From: Portulaca oleracea
Taxonomy: Eukaryota; Streptophyta; Magnoliopsida; Caryophyllales; Portulacaceae
Assembly (NCBI GenBank): GCA_029582165.1
Contig: CM055882.1
Span: forward strand, 16,323,867 to 16,387,866
Length of the DNA stretch: 64,000 bases
Reading direction: 5' to 3'
Part shown: piece after piece, positions 1-9,967 of the stretch
Numbering within the stretch: the stretch's first letter is position 1
Layout of the letters: every line of letters begins with the position of its first letter
Program-made: the position numbers and the translations under genes
Notes under the pieces: model-generated
What the model was told of the DNA's origin: nothing
Databases searched by the model: none
The model's input: the letters and a program-made list of their open reading frames with translations, nothing else

Positions 1-36
1 AGGTTTTTTTTTTTTTTTTGCAAATCAAGGATAAAG

Positions 37-1256
37 ATGTACTACAAATATACCTTTTCTCTTGTAGCTAAATTAGGTACTGTGCGAGTGTTCATTGCTA
101 TAACCACTGCAAAGAATTGGGATTTGCATCAATTGGACATTAATAATGCCTTTTTACATGGATACATTGATGAACATGTTTATATGTATCCTCCTCAAGG
201 TTATACTAAGGCTGGCCCAGGACAGGTTTGTAAGCTTGTGAGGTCATTATATGGCTTGAAATAAGCTTCTCGCCAATGGTACCTAGAGCTCACTAAATTT
301 CTTCTCAAGCAAGGTTTTGTTCAATCTAAGTGTGATTATTCTTTGTTCTCCTTGCACACTAACAATGGTCACATATACATTTTGGTTTATGTAGATGATT
401 TGCTCATCACATGAGATGATAGTAAGGGAATCATCAATCTCAAAAAAATCTCTTCATGATGAATTCACTATCAAAGATTTAGGAATAGCTCGTTATTTCC
501 TTGTGTTGGAGATTACCAGATCTCCTGTAGGGACCTTTAAAAATCAAAGGAAGTATATAATTGATTTACTTTCTGATGTAGGTTTCACTTCCTGTAAGCC
601 AACTCGTTTTCCTCTTCCAAAAGGGCTTAATCTGTCCATAGACTCTGGAACTCAGCTGGAGGATGCATCAATTTATTGAAGGATCATTGGAAATTATTGT
701 ATTTCACTCTCACAAGACCAAATGTTAGCTATGTAGTACAACATTTGAGCCAAATTCCTTCAAGCCCCTATTGACTGACATTATGATGTTGTCTTACACA
801 TTCTCAAAATTTAAAGGGGTCTGTTAACAAGGGGTTGTTCTATCCATCTGAAAACAATTTTCAAGTTTCAGCCTTCAATGATGTAGATTGGGCAAACTGC
901 AAATTTTCAGCTTGTTCTTTAGCTGGATATTGTGTTTTCCTTGGTCCTTCTCTTATCTCATGGAAAACCAAGAAGCAAAAGATAGTTTCCAAGTCTTCAG
1001 CTGAGGCCAAGTATAGGGCTATGTCCTCTACTATTTCAGAGATTGAATAGATTTCCCAACTCCTTTCAGATTTCCAGATTGACATCAAGTCTCCAATCAC
1101 TTTGTTTTGTGATAATAAAGTTGTACAACATATTGCAGCAAATCCTGTTTTTCACGAAAGGACAGAACACATTCGAATCGATTATCATTACATTCGAGAC
1201 AAAATCCAAGATGGCTTGATCCAATTTTCACATGTTTCATCTGTAGAACAAGTATA
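37..1256 (+). pseudogene. Ty1/copia pol pseudogene (RT and RNase H)
   Basis: Copia polyprotein remnant. Visible RT landmarks are LDINNAFLHG near 137, then a stop at about 262 within LK*ASRQW, then the catalytic ILVYVDDLLI near 379-411 followed by a TGA. The RNase H part begins near 860 (DVDWANC; SWKTKKQKIVSKSSAEAKYR), with another stop after SEIE at 1048-1050. The conserved CDN of RNase H (LFCDNK) follows near 1103. At least five stops or frame changes occur. Several are consistent with C-to-T change at glutamine or glycine codons. The product would have copied retrotransposon RNA in cytoplasmic particles; this copy cannot. Confidence 0.88.
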
Positions 1257-1356
1257 GCTGATATTTTGACTAAGTCCTTGAGTGAGTTGCAACACAATTG
1301 TTTATCTTTAAGGATGGGTTTGGTTGATTCTCCTCCCAATCCATCTTGTAGGGGGG

Positions 1357-1548
1357 TGTATAGAGTATGCATATAGTATAGTTTGAGTTAGTATTATGTT
1401 AGTAGTATGTTATGTTGTTAGGTGTTAGTTAGGTTAGTTTCTTTACTTTCTTTCTTCTCTCCTTTTCCTTCCTCTTCTATATATAGCTTGTAATTCTCCT
1501 TTGTATAATCTTAGAACACACAATAATATCATTTCACAATATTCTACA
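1357..1548 (+). repeat. Copia 3' LTR (192 bp)
   Basis: Starts TGTATAGAG directly after a G-run (polypurine tract) and ends TTCTACA, which fits the TG...CA LTR rule. It contains a TATA-like ctatatatag near 1479-1488 and a polyadenylation-like AT-rich end. The matching 5' LTR lies outside the window, so the boundaries rest on one copy only. Confidence 0.75.
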
Positions 1549-1839
1549 ATGAATGGTTGCAACTTCATTAAGAATAAAGAATATGCTACTAGGTCATGAT
1601 TTTTAGAGGAGCAAGGTAAGATTAGATTAAGTAAGAATTTTTAAGTTAAGGAATTAGTTAAAAAGTCATGTTAAAAATATGGAAAGAGTGAATAAATTTG
1701 GGTTGAGTTCAATAAAATAAATATTAAAAATAATAAGTGTCTTGATTCAAGATGATTATTAACTACATTAAAAAAATAGTTATTAACCATCTTGAACTTC
1801 ACTTTTTTTTATAAAACCACTATCTTGAATTTCATAATT
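1549..1839. other. AT-rich spacer, no gene seen
   Basis: Low-complexity AT-rich sequence. A local near-palindrome around 1742-1795 (repeated ccatcttgaa / ttcaagatg words) is the only structure. No ORF with recognisable similarity was found. Confidence 0.6.
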
Positions 1840-2090
1840 TGAGTGGGACGCCGCCGAGTTGAGTGGTGGTGACTTGGTGGTTTTCTGATATGGCACATTA
1901 AAGTCTACCCGGTCAAACACATGACCAATGTGCCATGTCAGAAACCACCGATTCACCACCACTCAACTCGGTGGCGTCCCACTTAAATCCAATTATTTTT
2001 TTTGGGACCACCAGAATACAAAGTGAAAGTAGGGACCACCATCATCTAATTTGCAAAAGTAGGGATTATTAGAATCCAATTTTCCTATAT
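1840..2090. mobile_element. Foldback MITE remnant (truncated on the left)
   Basis: Two arms of about 60 bp (1840-1900 and 1926-1985) are near-perfect reverse complements, both built on GTGGGACGCC-CCGAGTTGAGTGGTGGTGA, with a 24-base spacer. Outside the right arm the sequence runs to a terminus reading inward AGGAAAATTGGATTCTAAT at 2090. The same terminus occurs at 2103 and 44274. The left terminus is not visible, so this looks like a truncated or rearranged copy. No coding capacity. MULE-like affiliation is inferred from the long inverted repeats. Confidence 0.65.
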
Positions 2091-2100
2091 ATATATATAT

Positions 2101-2615
2101 AGGGAAATTGGATTCTAATAATCCCTACTATTGCAAATTGGATGGCAATAATCCCTACTTTCAATTTGTATTCTGGTGGTCAAAAAAAAAATTGTATTGT
2201 AGTGGTACCAAATCCATTATCACATTCTTTTTATTTTTTCCATGCCTACCCCATATTGTTTTTGTTTTTTTTGTTCCTACCCCTAGATAGGTAATGAAGT
2301 GTAGTTACTAAAACATTTTTAAAATTATTGTTTTGAGATTCCGAGCAATTATTATGATTTTTTAAAAGGAATAAAATTGAAAAAATCATAAAAAATTGAA
2401 AAAAAAATGGGAGAAATGCTGTAAATTCATTAAAAATTGTGGTAAAGTGTTATACAAAGTTTTGAATCAAATGCAACACAAAATCTATGATATTTAGGAT
2501 ATACTCTCGATTTTGTCCCACTACAATACAATTTTATTTTTTTTGGACCACCAGAATCCAAAATGATAATAGGGATTATTGTCATCCAATTTGTGATAGT
2601 AGGGATTATTAGAAT

Positions 2616-2617
<2 letters not shown>
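2101..2617. mobile_element. Long-TIR MITE (Mutator-like)
   Basis: About 515 bp with terminal inverted repeats of about 95 bp. Both ends read inward ggattctaataatccctact, then caaattgga, then a stretch about ttctggtggtc and ttgtattgtagtgg. The interior is AT-rich and non-coding. Both flanks are TA repeats, so a target-site duplication cannot be read. The length of the inverted repeats argues for a MULE-derived MITE rather than Stowaway or Tourist. Confidence 0.8.

Positions 2618-2683
<66 letters not shown>
2618..2683. repeat. (AT)n microsatellite, left flank of MULE
   Basis: About 33 AT dinucleotides end exactly where the MULE inverted repeat begins. A second (AT)n tract abuts the other end of the MULE, so the element probably inserted into an AT microsatellite. 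Confidence 0.95.
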
Positions 2684-2685
<2 letters not shown>

Positions 2686-2771
2686 TGGATCCAGTGAGAA
2701 GTAAATTAAGGTAAGAAGGTGAGAAGGTAACATCCTGGCCGTCCATATTAATCCAACGTCCAAGATTAAAA
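2684..2771 (+). repeat. MULE left terminal inverted repeat
   Basis: Begins AATGGATCCAGTGAGAAGTA and matches the reverse complement of 22263-22351 with only about four differences over 88 bases, one of them a one-base gap. It ends in agattaaaa. Confidence 0.92.
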
Positions 2772-3062
2772 ATTCACACATGTTGCATAAAACCAGAAAC
2801 CACTGTTCAATTAAGGTCAAAACAGCTAGTGGTTTTAATATAAAATAAAAAAATAATCAATAAAATCCGGAAATCAATTAAAAAAATCTGATTGTTAGCT
2901 AAAATTAAGGAAACAATTAATGTGATTAATAAAACTGATTTAATATATCCTAAAATAACAGTCAACAGTATCTCAAGATTTTCCCATAGCTTAATACAAT
3001 CATGTTCAACACAATACACTCAAATTCATCAATCGTCAGCACATTAACGTTGAGTGGAATCA
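2772..3062 (+). promoter_or_regulatory. MULE subterminal region upstream of transposase
   Basis: About 290 AT-rich bases between the left inverted repeat and the inferred first transposase exon. It would hold the transposase promoter. No TATA box stands out from the AT-rich background, so the assignment is positional only. Confidence 0.4.
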
Positions 3063-4376
3063 ATGGCTTCTAACAGGTATGTTCGTTTTTCATGGCTTTT
3101 TTCTTTTTTTATATTGATTGATCATTCAATAGTAAGCATTCTATTTTTCGAAGTTTTTTGGAGTGGATTTTAGAGAATTTGTTATCAAAAAACATTGATA
3201 ATGATGATTCATGTTATTGTGGGCGTTTGTGCATAGTCGCATTAAAATTTAGTATGTGTATTCTGTATAATTACAATTTAGTGAATACTGTAAACCAAGA
3301 AAACACATATACAATTAGTTGTGTACTGTATGAAGTATGTCCACACTAATTGTAATGTGATCACTTTAAAATATTTTTTTATAAAATGATTGCTTATTTG
3401 GACTGTGTATTACATGATTGGTGATTGTTCATTTGGACACGTAGAAGACACATATTGATCATTTGCGTAATAAATGTGGGCTACGTGAGGTTATGTGGTT
3501 GTTTACACACTGTGATCACACATAGTGATCATTTAACCATGTTGTGGTCACATTAATCACATGCGTATCAGCTGTGTACAACAAACATGAGTCTAGAACC
3601 GCACATCTATTGATGAACACGATTGCCCAATTTGTGACCACATTAAGTAAATCAATGATCACAATTATGAATATTGTTCCACGACAACCGCTATGTGTGT
3701 GTTCATTTATATTTGAAACATGTATATGTGTAACACTTACTGTTCAATGCATTACATTAGATGATTTACAGTAAACTTAACTAATGTTTAAACGTGAAAA
3801 TGCAGTGCAGCTGGTTGTACCAAGAACAGTTATGTGGTGCCACCAATGGTATCGGACGATGACGGCACGAGCATTAGGTTATACTGGCTAACGTGTGACG
3901 ACGAGTCAATATGTCCAAAAATGGGTATGTGGTTTCCAACGTTGGAGCATGCCAAAAAGTGTTATGAAAAATATGCGATCGCAGCGGGGTTTAGTGTTCG
4001 CAGCGGTTCGCACACGATAGAGAGGACTGAAAGGGGCAGGGAGTGGAAGTATTTTTTATGTTCACGCTAGGGTTTTAGGCGGACGAAGGATGATGCATTT
4101 GAGAATGTGGACTCAAACAGCCCCGAGACACACTCTGACAAGGGAAAGGGTATTGCCAGTAGTGTTGATGCAACAGCGGACAAACCACACTCAATGCGGC
4201 GTAGGGTTGCTGAGACCCGAGTTGGGTGTGACGCACTTATGGCTGTGAGGACCCAAAAAAATGGAATAGGTTACTAAGTGCATAGGCTCACATTGGCACA
4301 CAACCACCCATTGATGACCAAGGATCATGCCCGGTTCTTTCGGGGGATGAATCGAATCTATAAGAACCTATCCTAA
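3063..4376 (+). pseudogene. MULE FAR1-type transposase, 5' half (DNA-binding domain)
   Basis: N-terminal half of a FAR1/FHY3-type Mutator transposase, which binds transposon ends in the nucleus. A 14-base first exon (3063-3076, encoding MASN plus two bases) joins in frame to an exon starting at 3806, across a GT-AG intron that ends at cag 3803-3805. The second exon gives the FAR1 zinc-finger domain: MWFPTLEHAKKCYEKYA, then YFLCSR, GCDALM and a final HNHPL, which carry the C, C, H, H ligands. A TAG at 4068-4070 follows YFLCSR where an amino acid is expected, and a second stop precedes VHRLTLAHNHPL. The frame then reaches MNRIYKN and ends at plastid DNA at about 4376. The intron contains TGTGATCAC and TGTGGTCA motifs. 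Confidence 0.85.
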
Positions 4377-4379
4377 TAA

Positions 4380-4844
<465 letters not shown>

Positions 4845-4979
4845 ATTGATTCCATTGCGAAATAAGACAACATGTGTATCTAGGGAATAGTCGCTTCAAC
4901 AGTGAATTTTCCCTAGATACATCTATTTAATTAAATTATGGGTCTATTATGAATATATTAAATATTCAAGCAAATTTTT
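4845..4979. other. Plastid petD-rpoA intergenic spacer
   Basis: Short AT-rich spacer between the convergent 3' ends of petD and rpoA. It contains an inverted repeat (tgtatctagggaa near 4872 and ttccctagataca near 4909) that would form the 3' stem-loop typical of plastid transcript ends. Confidence 0.6.
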
Positions 4980-5999
4980 TCATCTTTTATTTTGATTTTT
5001 TTGTAAATCAATTGTGAAATGTTTTTCTAGAGTCCCCAATATTTGTTTTGCATCTTCTATGTGAAAATGCTCAATTTTAATAAGATCTTCTTGACTGTTA
5101 TTCAAAAGGTCCAATAATGTATGTATATTGGACTTTTTGAGGCAATTATAGATCCTAGGTGGCAATTCTAATTGATCAATAAAAATATATTTCAATGTTG
5201 TTTTGATTTTGTTTTTACTTAGTTCAGTCAATCTATTGTGAAGGGTAAAAAGGGGTAAAGAAACTTTGTGTTAATTGTCCTCTAAATGTAAGTTTTCTTC
5301 TTCCGCATGTAAAAAAGGAATAAATAAATCAATTAAATTCCGGGAGGCTTCATAAAGGGCTTCTTTCGGAGTTAAACTTCCATTTGTCCAGATTTCGAGA
5401 AAATGTATTTCTTGTTTTTCATTCCCATTCCCATAAGAATGAATACTATGATTCACGTTTCGAACAGGCATGAATAGAGCATCTATAGGGTAACTTCCGT
5501 CTTGAAAGTTATTTGGCGCTTTTATACGATATCTGCGATTTCTCTCGAGTTGTAATCCAATACACAAATCAATTGGTTTCGTCAAGCTAGCTATATGCTG
5601 TATATTGTCAACTATTTCGACATAAGGTGACAAGATGATATCTTGAGCAGTTACACATCTAGGGCCCCTAACACAAATAGACGCCTCACTAATTCCATAT
5701 AGATTACTTCTCAATACAATTTCTTTCAAATTCATTAAAATTTTGTGTACTGATTCTTGAATACCTACTATGGTAGAGTATTCATGTGGTATTTTCTCAG
5801 ATTTTGCACGTGTGATACATGTTCCCTCTATTTCTCCAAGCAAAGCTCTTCGCATTGCAATGCCTATTGTGTCAGCTTGACCTTTCATCAGTGGAGAGAG
5901 AATAAAGCGCCCATAATAAAGACATTTACTATCTGTTCTTGATTCAAGACACTTCCACTACAGTGTCTGAGTAGATACTCTTATTTTATCTCGAACCAT
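4980..5999 (-). pseudogene. rpoA: rpoA (plastid RNA polymerase alpha), two nonsense mutations
   Basis: Alpha subunit of the plastid-encoded RNA polymerase. Read from ATG at 5999-5997 to the stop at 4980, the frame is continuous for 340 codons, about the normal length, but has two internal stops. One is a TAG at 5959-5961 before WKC in the N-terminal segment; the other is a TAA at 5271-5273 after HLEDN. Both sit where the family has glutamine, so each is explained by one C-to-T change (CAG to TAG, CAA to TAA). The assembly domain ([20 protein letters not shown]) and the C-terminal alpha domain ([20 protein letters not shown]) are otherwise well preserved. Confidence 0.95.
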
Positions 6000-6070
6000 A
6001 GTAATATAATAAAATATTAATTCTATTTTTGAATCATTTATTTCTCTTGAAATTTCTTCAATTTTGATTT

Positions 6071-6487
6071 CTACACACGTCTTTTTTTAGGAGGTCAACA
6101 GCCATTATGTGGCGTAGGGGTTACGTCTCGCACGAAACTTAATAGTATACTACTTCTACGAATAGCCCGTAATGCTGCATCCCTTCCGAGACCGGGACCT
6201 TTAATCATGACTTCTGCTCATTGCATACCTTGCTCTACCACTGTACGAATAGCATTTCCCGCCGCGGTTTGAGCCGCAAAAGGTGTTCCTCTTTTTGTAC
6301 CCCTAAATCCACAAGTACCGGCAGAAGCCCAAGAAACCACCCGACCTCGTATATCCGTAACAGTCACAATGGTATTGTTGAAACTTGCTTGAACATGAAT
6401 AACGCCCTTTGGTATTTTACGTGCACTCTTACGCGAACTAATACGTCCATTTCTACGCGAACCACTTTTTGGTATAGGTTTTGCCAT
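6071..6487 (-). pseudogene. rps11: rps11 (plastid ribosomal protein uS11), two CGA-to-TGA stops
   Basis: Plastid small-subunit protein uS11. The full family length of 138 codons is present (ATG at 6487, stop TAG at 6071-6073) in one unbroken frame apart from two TGA codons. One follows VVEQGMQ at about 6218-6220. The other lies in NGC*PPKKRRV near the C-terminus. In plastid uS11 both positions are arginine (CGA), so both are CpG C-to-T transitions, as expected after cytosine methylation in the nucleus. Confidence 0.96.
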
Positions 6488-6613
6488 ATTTTATCATCTC
6501 ATAAATATGAGTCAGAGATATATGGATATATCCATTTCATGTCAAAACAAATCCTTCATTTTTTTTACATCAATCAAATCTTTTAAAAAATTCCTTTTAT
6601 TTTATTAGAATAA
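6488..6613. other. Plastid rps11-rpl36 spacer
   Basis: AT-rich plastid spacer of about 126 bases. No additional gene. Confidence 0.7.
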
Positions 6614-6728
6614 TTATCCTTGTCTTTGTTTATGCCTCGGGTTGGAACAAATTACTATAATTCGTCCTCGTCTACGGATCGGACGATATTTTTCACAGAT
6701 TTTACTGAACAAAGGCCCTTATTTTCAT
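6614..6728 (-). pseudogene. rpl36: rpl36 (plastid ribosomal protein bL36), frameshifted
   Basis: A small zinc-ribbon-type large-subunit protein, usually 37 residues. The start reads MKIRA. The frame is then lost by a one-base insertion near codon 8 (about 6703-6706), and the C-terminal end resumes in another frame with the motif [15 protein letters not shown] at the expected distance. The span of 115 bases equals 38 codons plus one inserted base. It is too short to show as a normal ORF and was found by the position between rps11 and infA. Confidence 0.9.
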
Positions 6729-6837
6729 ATTTGGCATTCCTTACTTTAATTCGAATCTATTTCTTAGAAGAAAATAAGTTTCTTGAAATTTAGAACCTCG
6801 AATTGTATTTTCATGGGAAGGATCAAGTTGAAAAACT

Positions 6838-7068
6838 ATTTAGTCGTTTGAATCCTTGTTGCGAGTCTATAAATTATACGACCTTTGGTTGAATCATAAC
6901 GGCTTACTTCAATCTTAACCCTATCTCCGGCAGATCCGTATAAAACTACGTCGTATCTTTCTGAAACATAACCTAGAATCATATCTTTATTATCTAAACG
7001 AACCGGAACATCCCATTAGGAAGTGATTCAAGAATCAAACTTTCATGAATCCATTTTTGTTCTTTCAT
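6838..7068 (-). pseudogene. infA: infA (plastid translation initiation factor IF-1), frameshifted
   Basis: Plastid IF-1, an S1/OB-fold factor for 30S initiation. ATG at 7068-7066 starts [20 protein letters not shown], the conserved N-terminus. A one-base loss after MFR puts the rest in another frame ([13 protein letters not shown], then KIRRSFIRI). A second indel precedes the C-terminal [14 protein letters not shown]. The gene is missing or already broken in most rosid and Solanaceae plastomes, so a copy this well preserved suggests that the donor plastome had a full-length infA. Whether the frameshifts occurred before or after transfer cannot be decided here. Confidence 0.9.
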
Positions 7069-7175
7069 TCCAGCAAAACCCCTTAAAGTATCAACTAACG
7101 GAGGAGTGATATTAGACAAGCTGCCTTTTCTCTCACAAATAATAAATTTTTTATCTAATTCGGATATCAGAAGGA

Positions 7176-7580
7176 TTACCATATATAACATAAAATTTCT
7201 CCACCAATTCCTTCTAGTCGAGCCTCCCGATCAGTCATTATACCTCGAGAGGTAGAAAGAATTACAATTCCCATTCCACCTAAAATTCTAGGAATTCGTT
7301 GATAGTTAGAATAGATTCGTAGACCAGGTCGACTAACCCTTTTTAAATTTAAAGTATTTCTATATGGTCCTTTCCTATTTCTTCTATGTCGGAGAGTTGA
7401 AACCAAAAAATATTTGTTTCTTTCTTGATGTTTTCTCACGTTTTCAATAAAGCCTTCTCGTAAAAGTATTTTAACAATGCTTTCGGTGATGTTAGTAGAT
7501 GCTATTCGAACTGTTCCTTTTCTATTCATGTCAGCATTTCGTATAGAGGTTATTATATGAGCAATAGTGTCTCTACCCAT
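7176..7580 (-). CDS. rps8: rps8 (plastid ribosomal protein uS8), intact frame
   Basis: 134 codons, the usual plastid uS8 length, with no stops or frameshifts: starts [18 protein letters not shown] and ends with the conserved GGEILCYIW. It binds the central domain of 16S rRNA in plastid ribosomes. Here it is a nuclear plastid-DNA copy with no visible eukaryotic promoter or transit peptide, so it is probably not expressed despite its open frame. Together with rpl14 it is one of two undamaged genes in the block. Confidence 0.95.
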   Translation of the reverse strand: MGRDTIAHIITSIRNADMNRKGTVRIASTNITESIVKILLREGFIENVRKHQERNKYFLVSTLRHRRNRKGPYRNTLNLKRVSRPGLRIYSNYQRIPRILGGMGIVILSTSRGIMTDREARLEGIGGEILCYIW

Positions 7581-7745
7581 GATAAACTAAAATCAGTGGT
7601 GTCCCCGAATTTTGATATAATCAACATGCTTTTTTATTAGTTTTTTTTAATGAATTTTTCATTAAAAAAAATGAATAAATAAAAAATGAAAGGTATATGC
7701 GTGATACACAATCTACTATTTCATTCAAATATCCTACTTCTCATC
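7581..7745. other. Plastid rpl14-rps8 spacer
   Basis: AT-rich spacer. It contains an inverted repeat of poly-T/poly-A with atgaatttttcattaaaaaaaat, a typical plastid hairpin. No gene. Confidence 0.65.
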
Positions 7746-8111
7746 TTATAATACCTCAGGAGCTAATGAAACTATTTTAGTAAAGTTTTGTCTCAATTCC
7801 CGGGCAATCGCACCAAAAACTCTAGTTCCTTTTGGATTTCCTTCTTGATCAATAATAACTGCAGCATTGTCATCATATCGTATTATCATACCGTTGTCGC
7901 GTTTGAGTTCTTTACAGGTACGTACAATTACAGCTCTGATCACTTCTGATCTTTCTAAGGGCGTATTTGGTATTGCTTCTTTGATCACAGCAACAATAAC
8001 GTCACCAATACGAGCATATCGACGATTGCTAGCTCCTATGATTCGAATACACATCAATTCTCGAGCCCCGCTGTTGTCTGCTACATTCAAATGGGTCTGA
8101 GGTTGAATCAT
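7746..8111 (-). CDS. rpl14: rpl14 (plastid ribosomal protein uL14), intact frame
   Basis: 121 codons, close to the normal 122, uninterrupted: starts [20 protein letters not shown] and ends IVSLAPEVL. It includes the uL14 signature [19 protein letters not shown]. This protein sits at the subunit interface of plastid ribosomes. As with rps8, this nuclear copy keeps its frame but lacks obvious nuclear expression signals. Confidence 0.95.
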   Translation of the reverse strand: MIQPQTHLNVADNSGARELMCIRIIGASNRRYARIGDVIVAVIKEAIPNTPLERSEVIRAVIVRTCKELKRDNGMIIRYDDNAAVIIDQEGNPKGTRVFGAIARELRQNFTKIVSLAPEVL

Positions 8112-8248
8112 ATCTTTTTTTTATCTCTTCTTTCAATGCAAATATAAATGCAAAGGGCAAAAAATAAAAGAAATATTGTTTGTCAAAAATAAAAAAAAAT
8201 CTTCGGTTGTTTTTATCTCCAAGATCTATTTCTTTTGGTTAGACACTT

Positions 8249-9811
8249 CTATCCTGTATCCTGAAATAATGAATTATCCTGAAATAATGAATTGAGTTCT
8301 GCAGCATTTTAGATGCCGCTATCGAGATCGCCCTTCGGGCTATATTTCGCTACTCCGCTTATTTCATAAAGTATTCGACTGGTTTAACAACGCTACCCAA
8401 TATTCCGAGATCCTTTCCCGAACCCTTACGGGTTTCCGCAGTCTTACAAGAATCGGTTTGTCTGGAAATATATGTACCCATATTTTTCCACCGCGACGTG
8501 CATTTCGTGTCATTGCTCGTCGCCCTGCTTCTATTTGTCTAGACGTGATCCAAGCGGGTTCAAGTGCCTGAAGAGCATATCTTCCGAAACAAATACGATT
8601 GTCACGATAAGATATTCCCTTCATTCTTCCTCTATGTTGTTTACGGAATCTGGTTCTTTTTGGGTTATAGTTGATGGTTTTTTCTTAATTCCATCTCTAC
8701 TACAGAACCGGACATGAGAGTTTCTTCTCATCCGGCTCCTCGCGAATGAAAAAATTTCAATTTTACTTGAATAAAATAAATTGAATATAAATATTTTAAA
8801 ATTCAAAATTGAATTCTAATTAGAATATAATTCTAAATTAAAACATAGATTAATATATTATAAATTTGAAAATGAATAAAAAAAATCAATAATAAATAAT
8901 ATTGAATTAAGATATACATGTAAGAATACACTAAATCAATGGATTCTTTGATATTCATCATATTCTTAGATATTCATCTAATTTCTTAGATATTTTTTCT
9001 ATTTGGATATATATAAGGGAATTAAAAATATATAGTTTGTATATATTTTTTTGTATAGATATATTTTATTAAATTGCATTGCTAAAATATGAGCAATTAA
9101 ATAAAAAAGGAATTTTCGCGGGCGAATATTTACTCTTTCAATATCTATTTCAGTTTTATAGGGTTAGTTTATCACTTTTCAGAATAGATGAATTGTTCTC
9201 TGGTTCGTTCCGCCATCCTTCCCAATGAATCATTAGGATTATTTTTCAATTGAATCTTCTGTATTCACGGGTTCCTTCGTTCCCATCGCTTCTTGATTAA
9301 TGGTTAGGTCTGAATTCTACAACGGAGCTCTTAATTAAATTTGTTCTTGAGCCAACCTTCTTAGTCTTTATTGGCTCGAGGCTCTTTTTTTTTTTTTGAT
9401 GAATAGATTCATATCAGATAATTATGTGTGAATCTGTATTCATGCTTTATTACATTGTCTTTTATGATATGATTCAAAGACCTTACATAGTGGAATCATA
9501 TATCATTTATATTCATTTTTTTTCTTTCTTTCTCCTTTCCATTTATCGGTATCCTTTTCCTTTAATGTATATTTTTATTTTATTTTTTTTTGCTTGACAA
9601 CTCATTCGATTTCTTCTTTATGCAAAAAAATTCAGTTGCTGCAATGATAGGAACAAAATATCATATCTTGACTGCTTCTTTGGATCCAGATAATGTGATT
9701 CGATGAGTTGGTTATTAGTTCAATAGTTATTAGTTCATACTTTATACTATGGGCTCTTACGTTTTTTTAGTCTTAATTTTAACAAAAACCAACGAGTCAC
9801 ACACTAAGCAT
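8249..9811 (-). pseudogene. rpl16: rpl16 (plastid ribosomal protein uL16), split gene, frameshifted
   Basis: Plastid uL16 with its normal two-exon structure. The 9-bp exon 1 (ATGCTTAGT, 9811-9803) is followed by a group II intron and exon 2 from about 8664. Exon 2 begins with an extra A in the PKRTRFRK segment, then [20 protein letters not shown] and [16 protein letters not shown] are in frame. Indels after [10 protein letters not shown] scramble the part where the family has a conserved glycine-rich loop and EYWVAVV-type sequence. The C-terminal end is also frameshifted and carries a 17-bp tandem duplication (cctgaaataatgaatta-type, about 8260-8294) before the final stop near 8249. Confidence 0.93.
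8665..9802 (-). ncRNA. rpl16 group II intron (1138 bp)
   Basis: Starts with the group II 5' boundary GTGTGACTCGTTGG directly after exon 1. It ends about 40-75 bases downstream of a textbook 34-nt domain V at 8705-8738 (GAGCC...stem...CCGGTTC, AAACTCTCATG loop side), followed by a domain VI-like stem. Length is typical for plastid rpl16. The interior from about 8745 to 9780 is AT-rich with no ORF, and in particular no maturase. The intron would be self-splicing-derived and nuclear-factor-assisted in plastids; in the nucleus it is inert. Confidence 0.9.
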
Positions 9812-9967
9812 AGCAATTCTATCAAAAGGTCAATTGAATTTTTATTCAACCTTATAGAATTAAAAATTAGAATTGTTTTGATGGAAATTTAAGGGAAAAA
9901 AAGGTTGTTTGTTATTTTTTGTTCGATTGGAAAATCAAAACATAAAGACAAGTCAAGTAAAGGCTTA

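Larger units (their letters stand above)
1..1548 (+). mobile_element. Ty1/copia retrotransposon, 3' part, decayed
   Basis: The 3' portion of a copia element enters from the left edge of the window. Reading + strand, it contains the reverse transcriptase core, the RNase H domain, a purine-rich tract (about 1347-1356) and a 3' LTR. The 5' LTR, gag and integrase lie outside the window. Several in-frame stops and frameshifts show that it is an inactive relic. The domain order RT then RNase H then LTR, with the copia RT phrase LDINNAFLHG, supports Ty1/copia rather than Ty3/gypsy. Confidence 0.92.
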
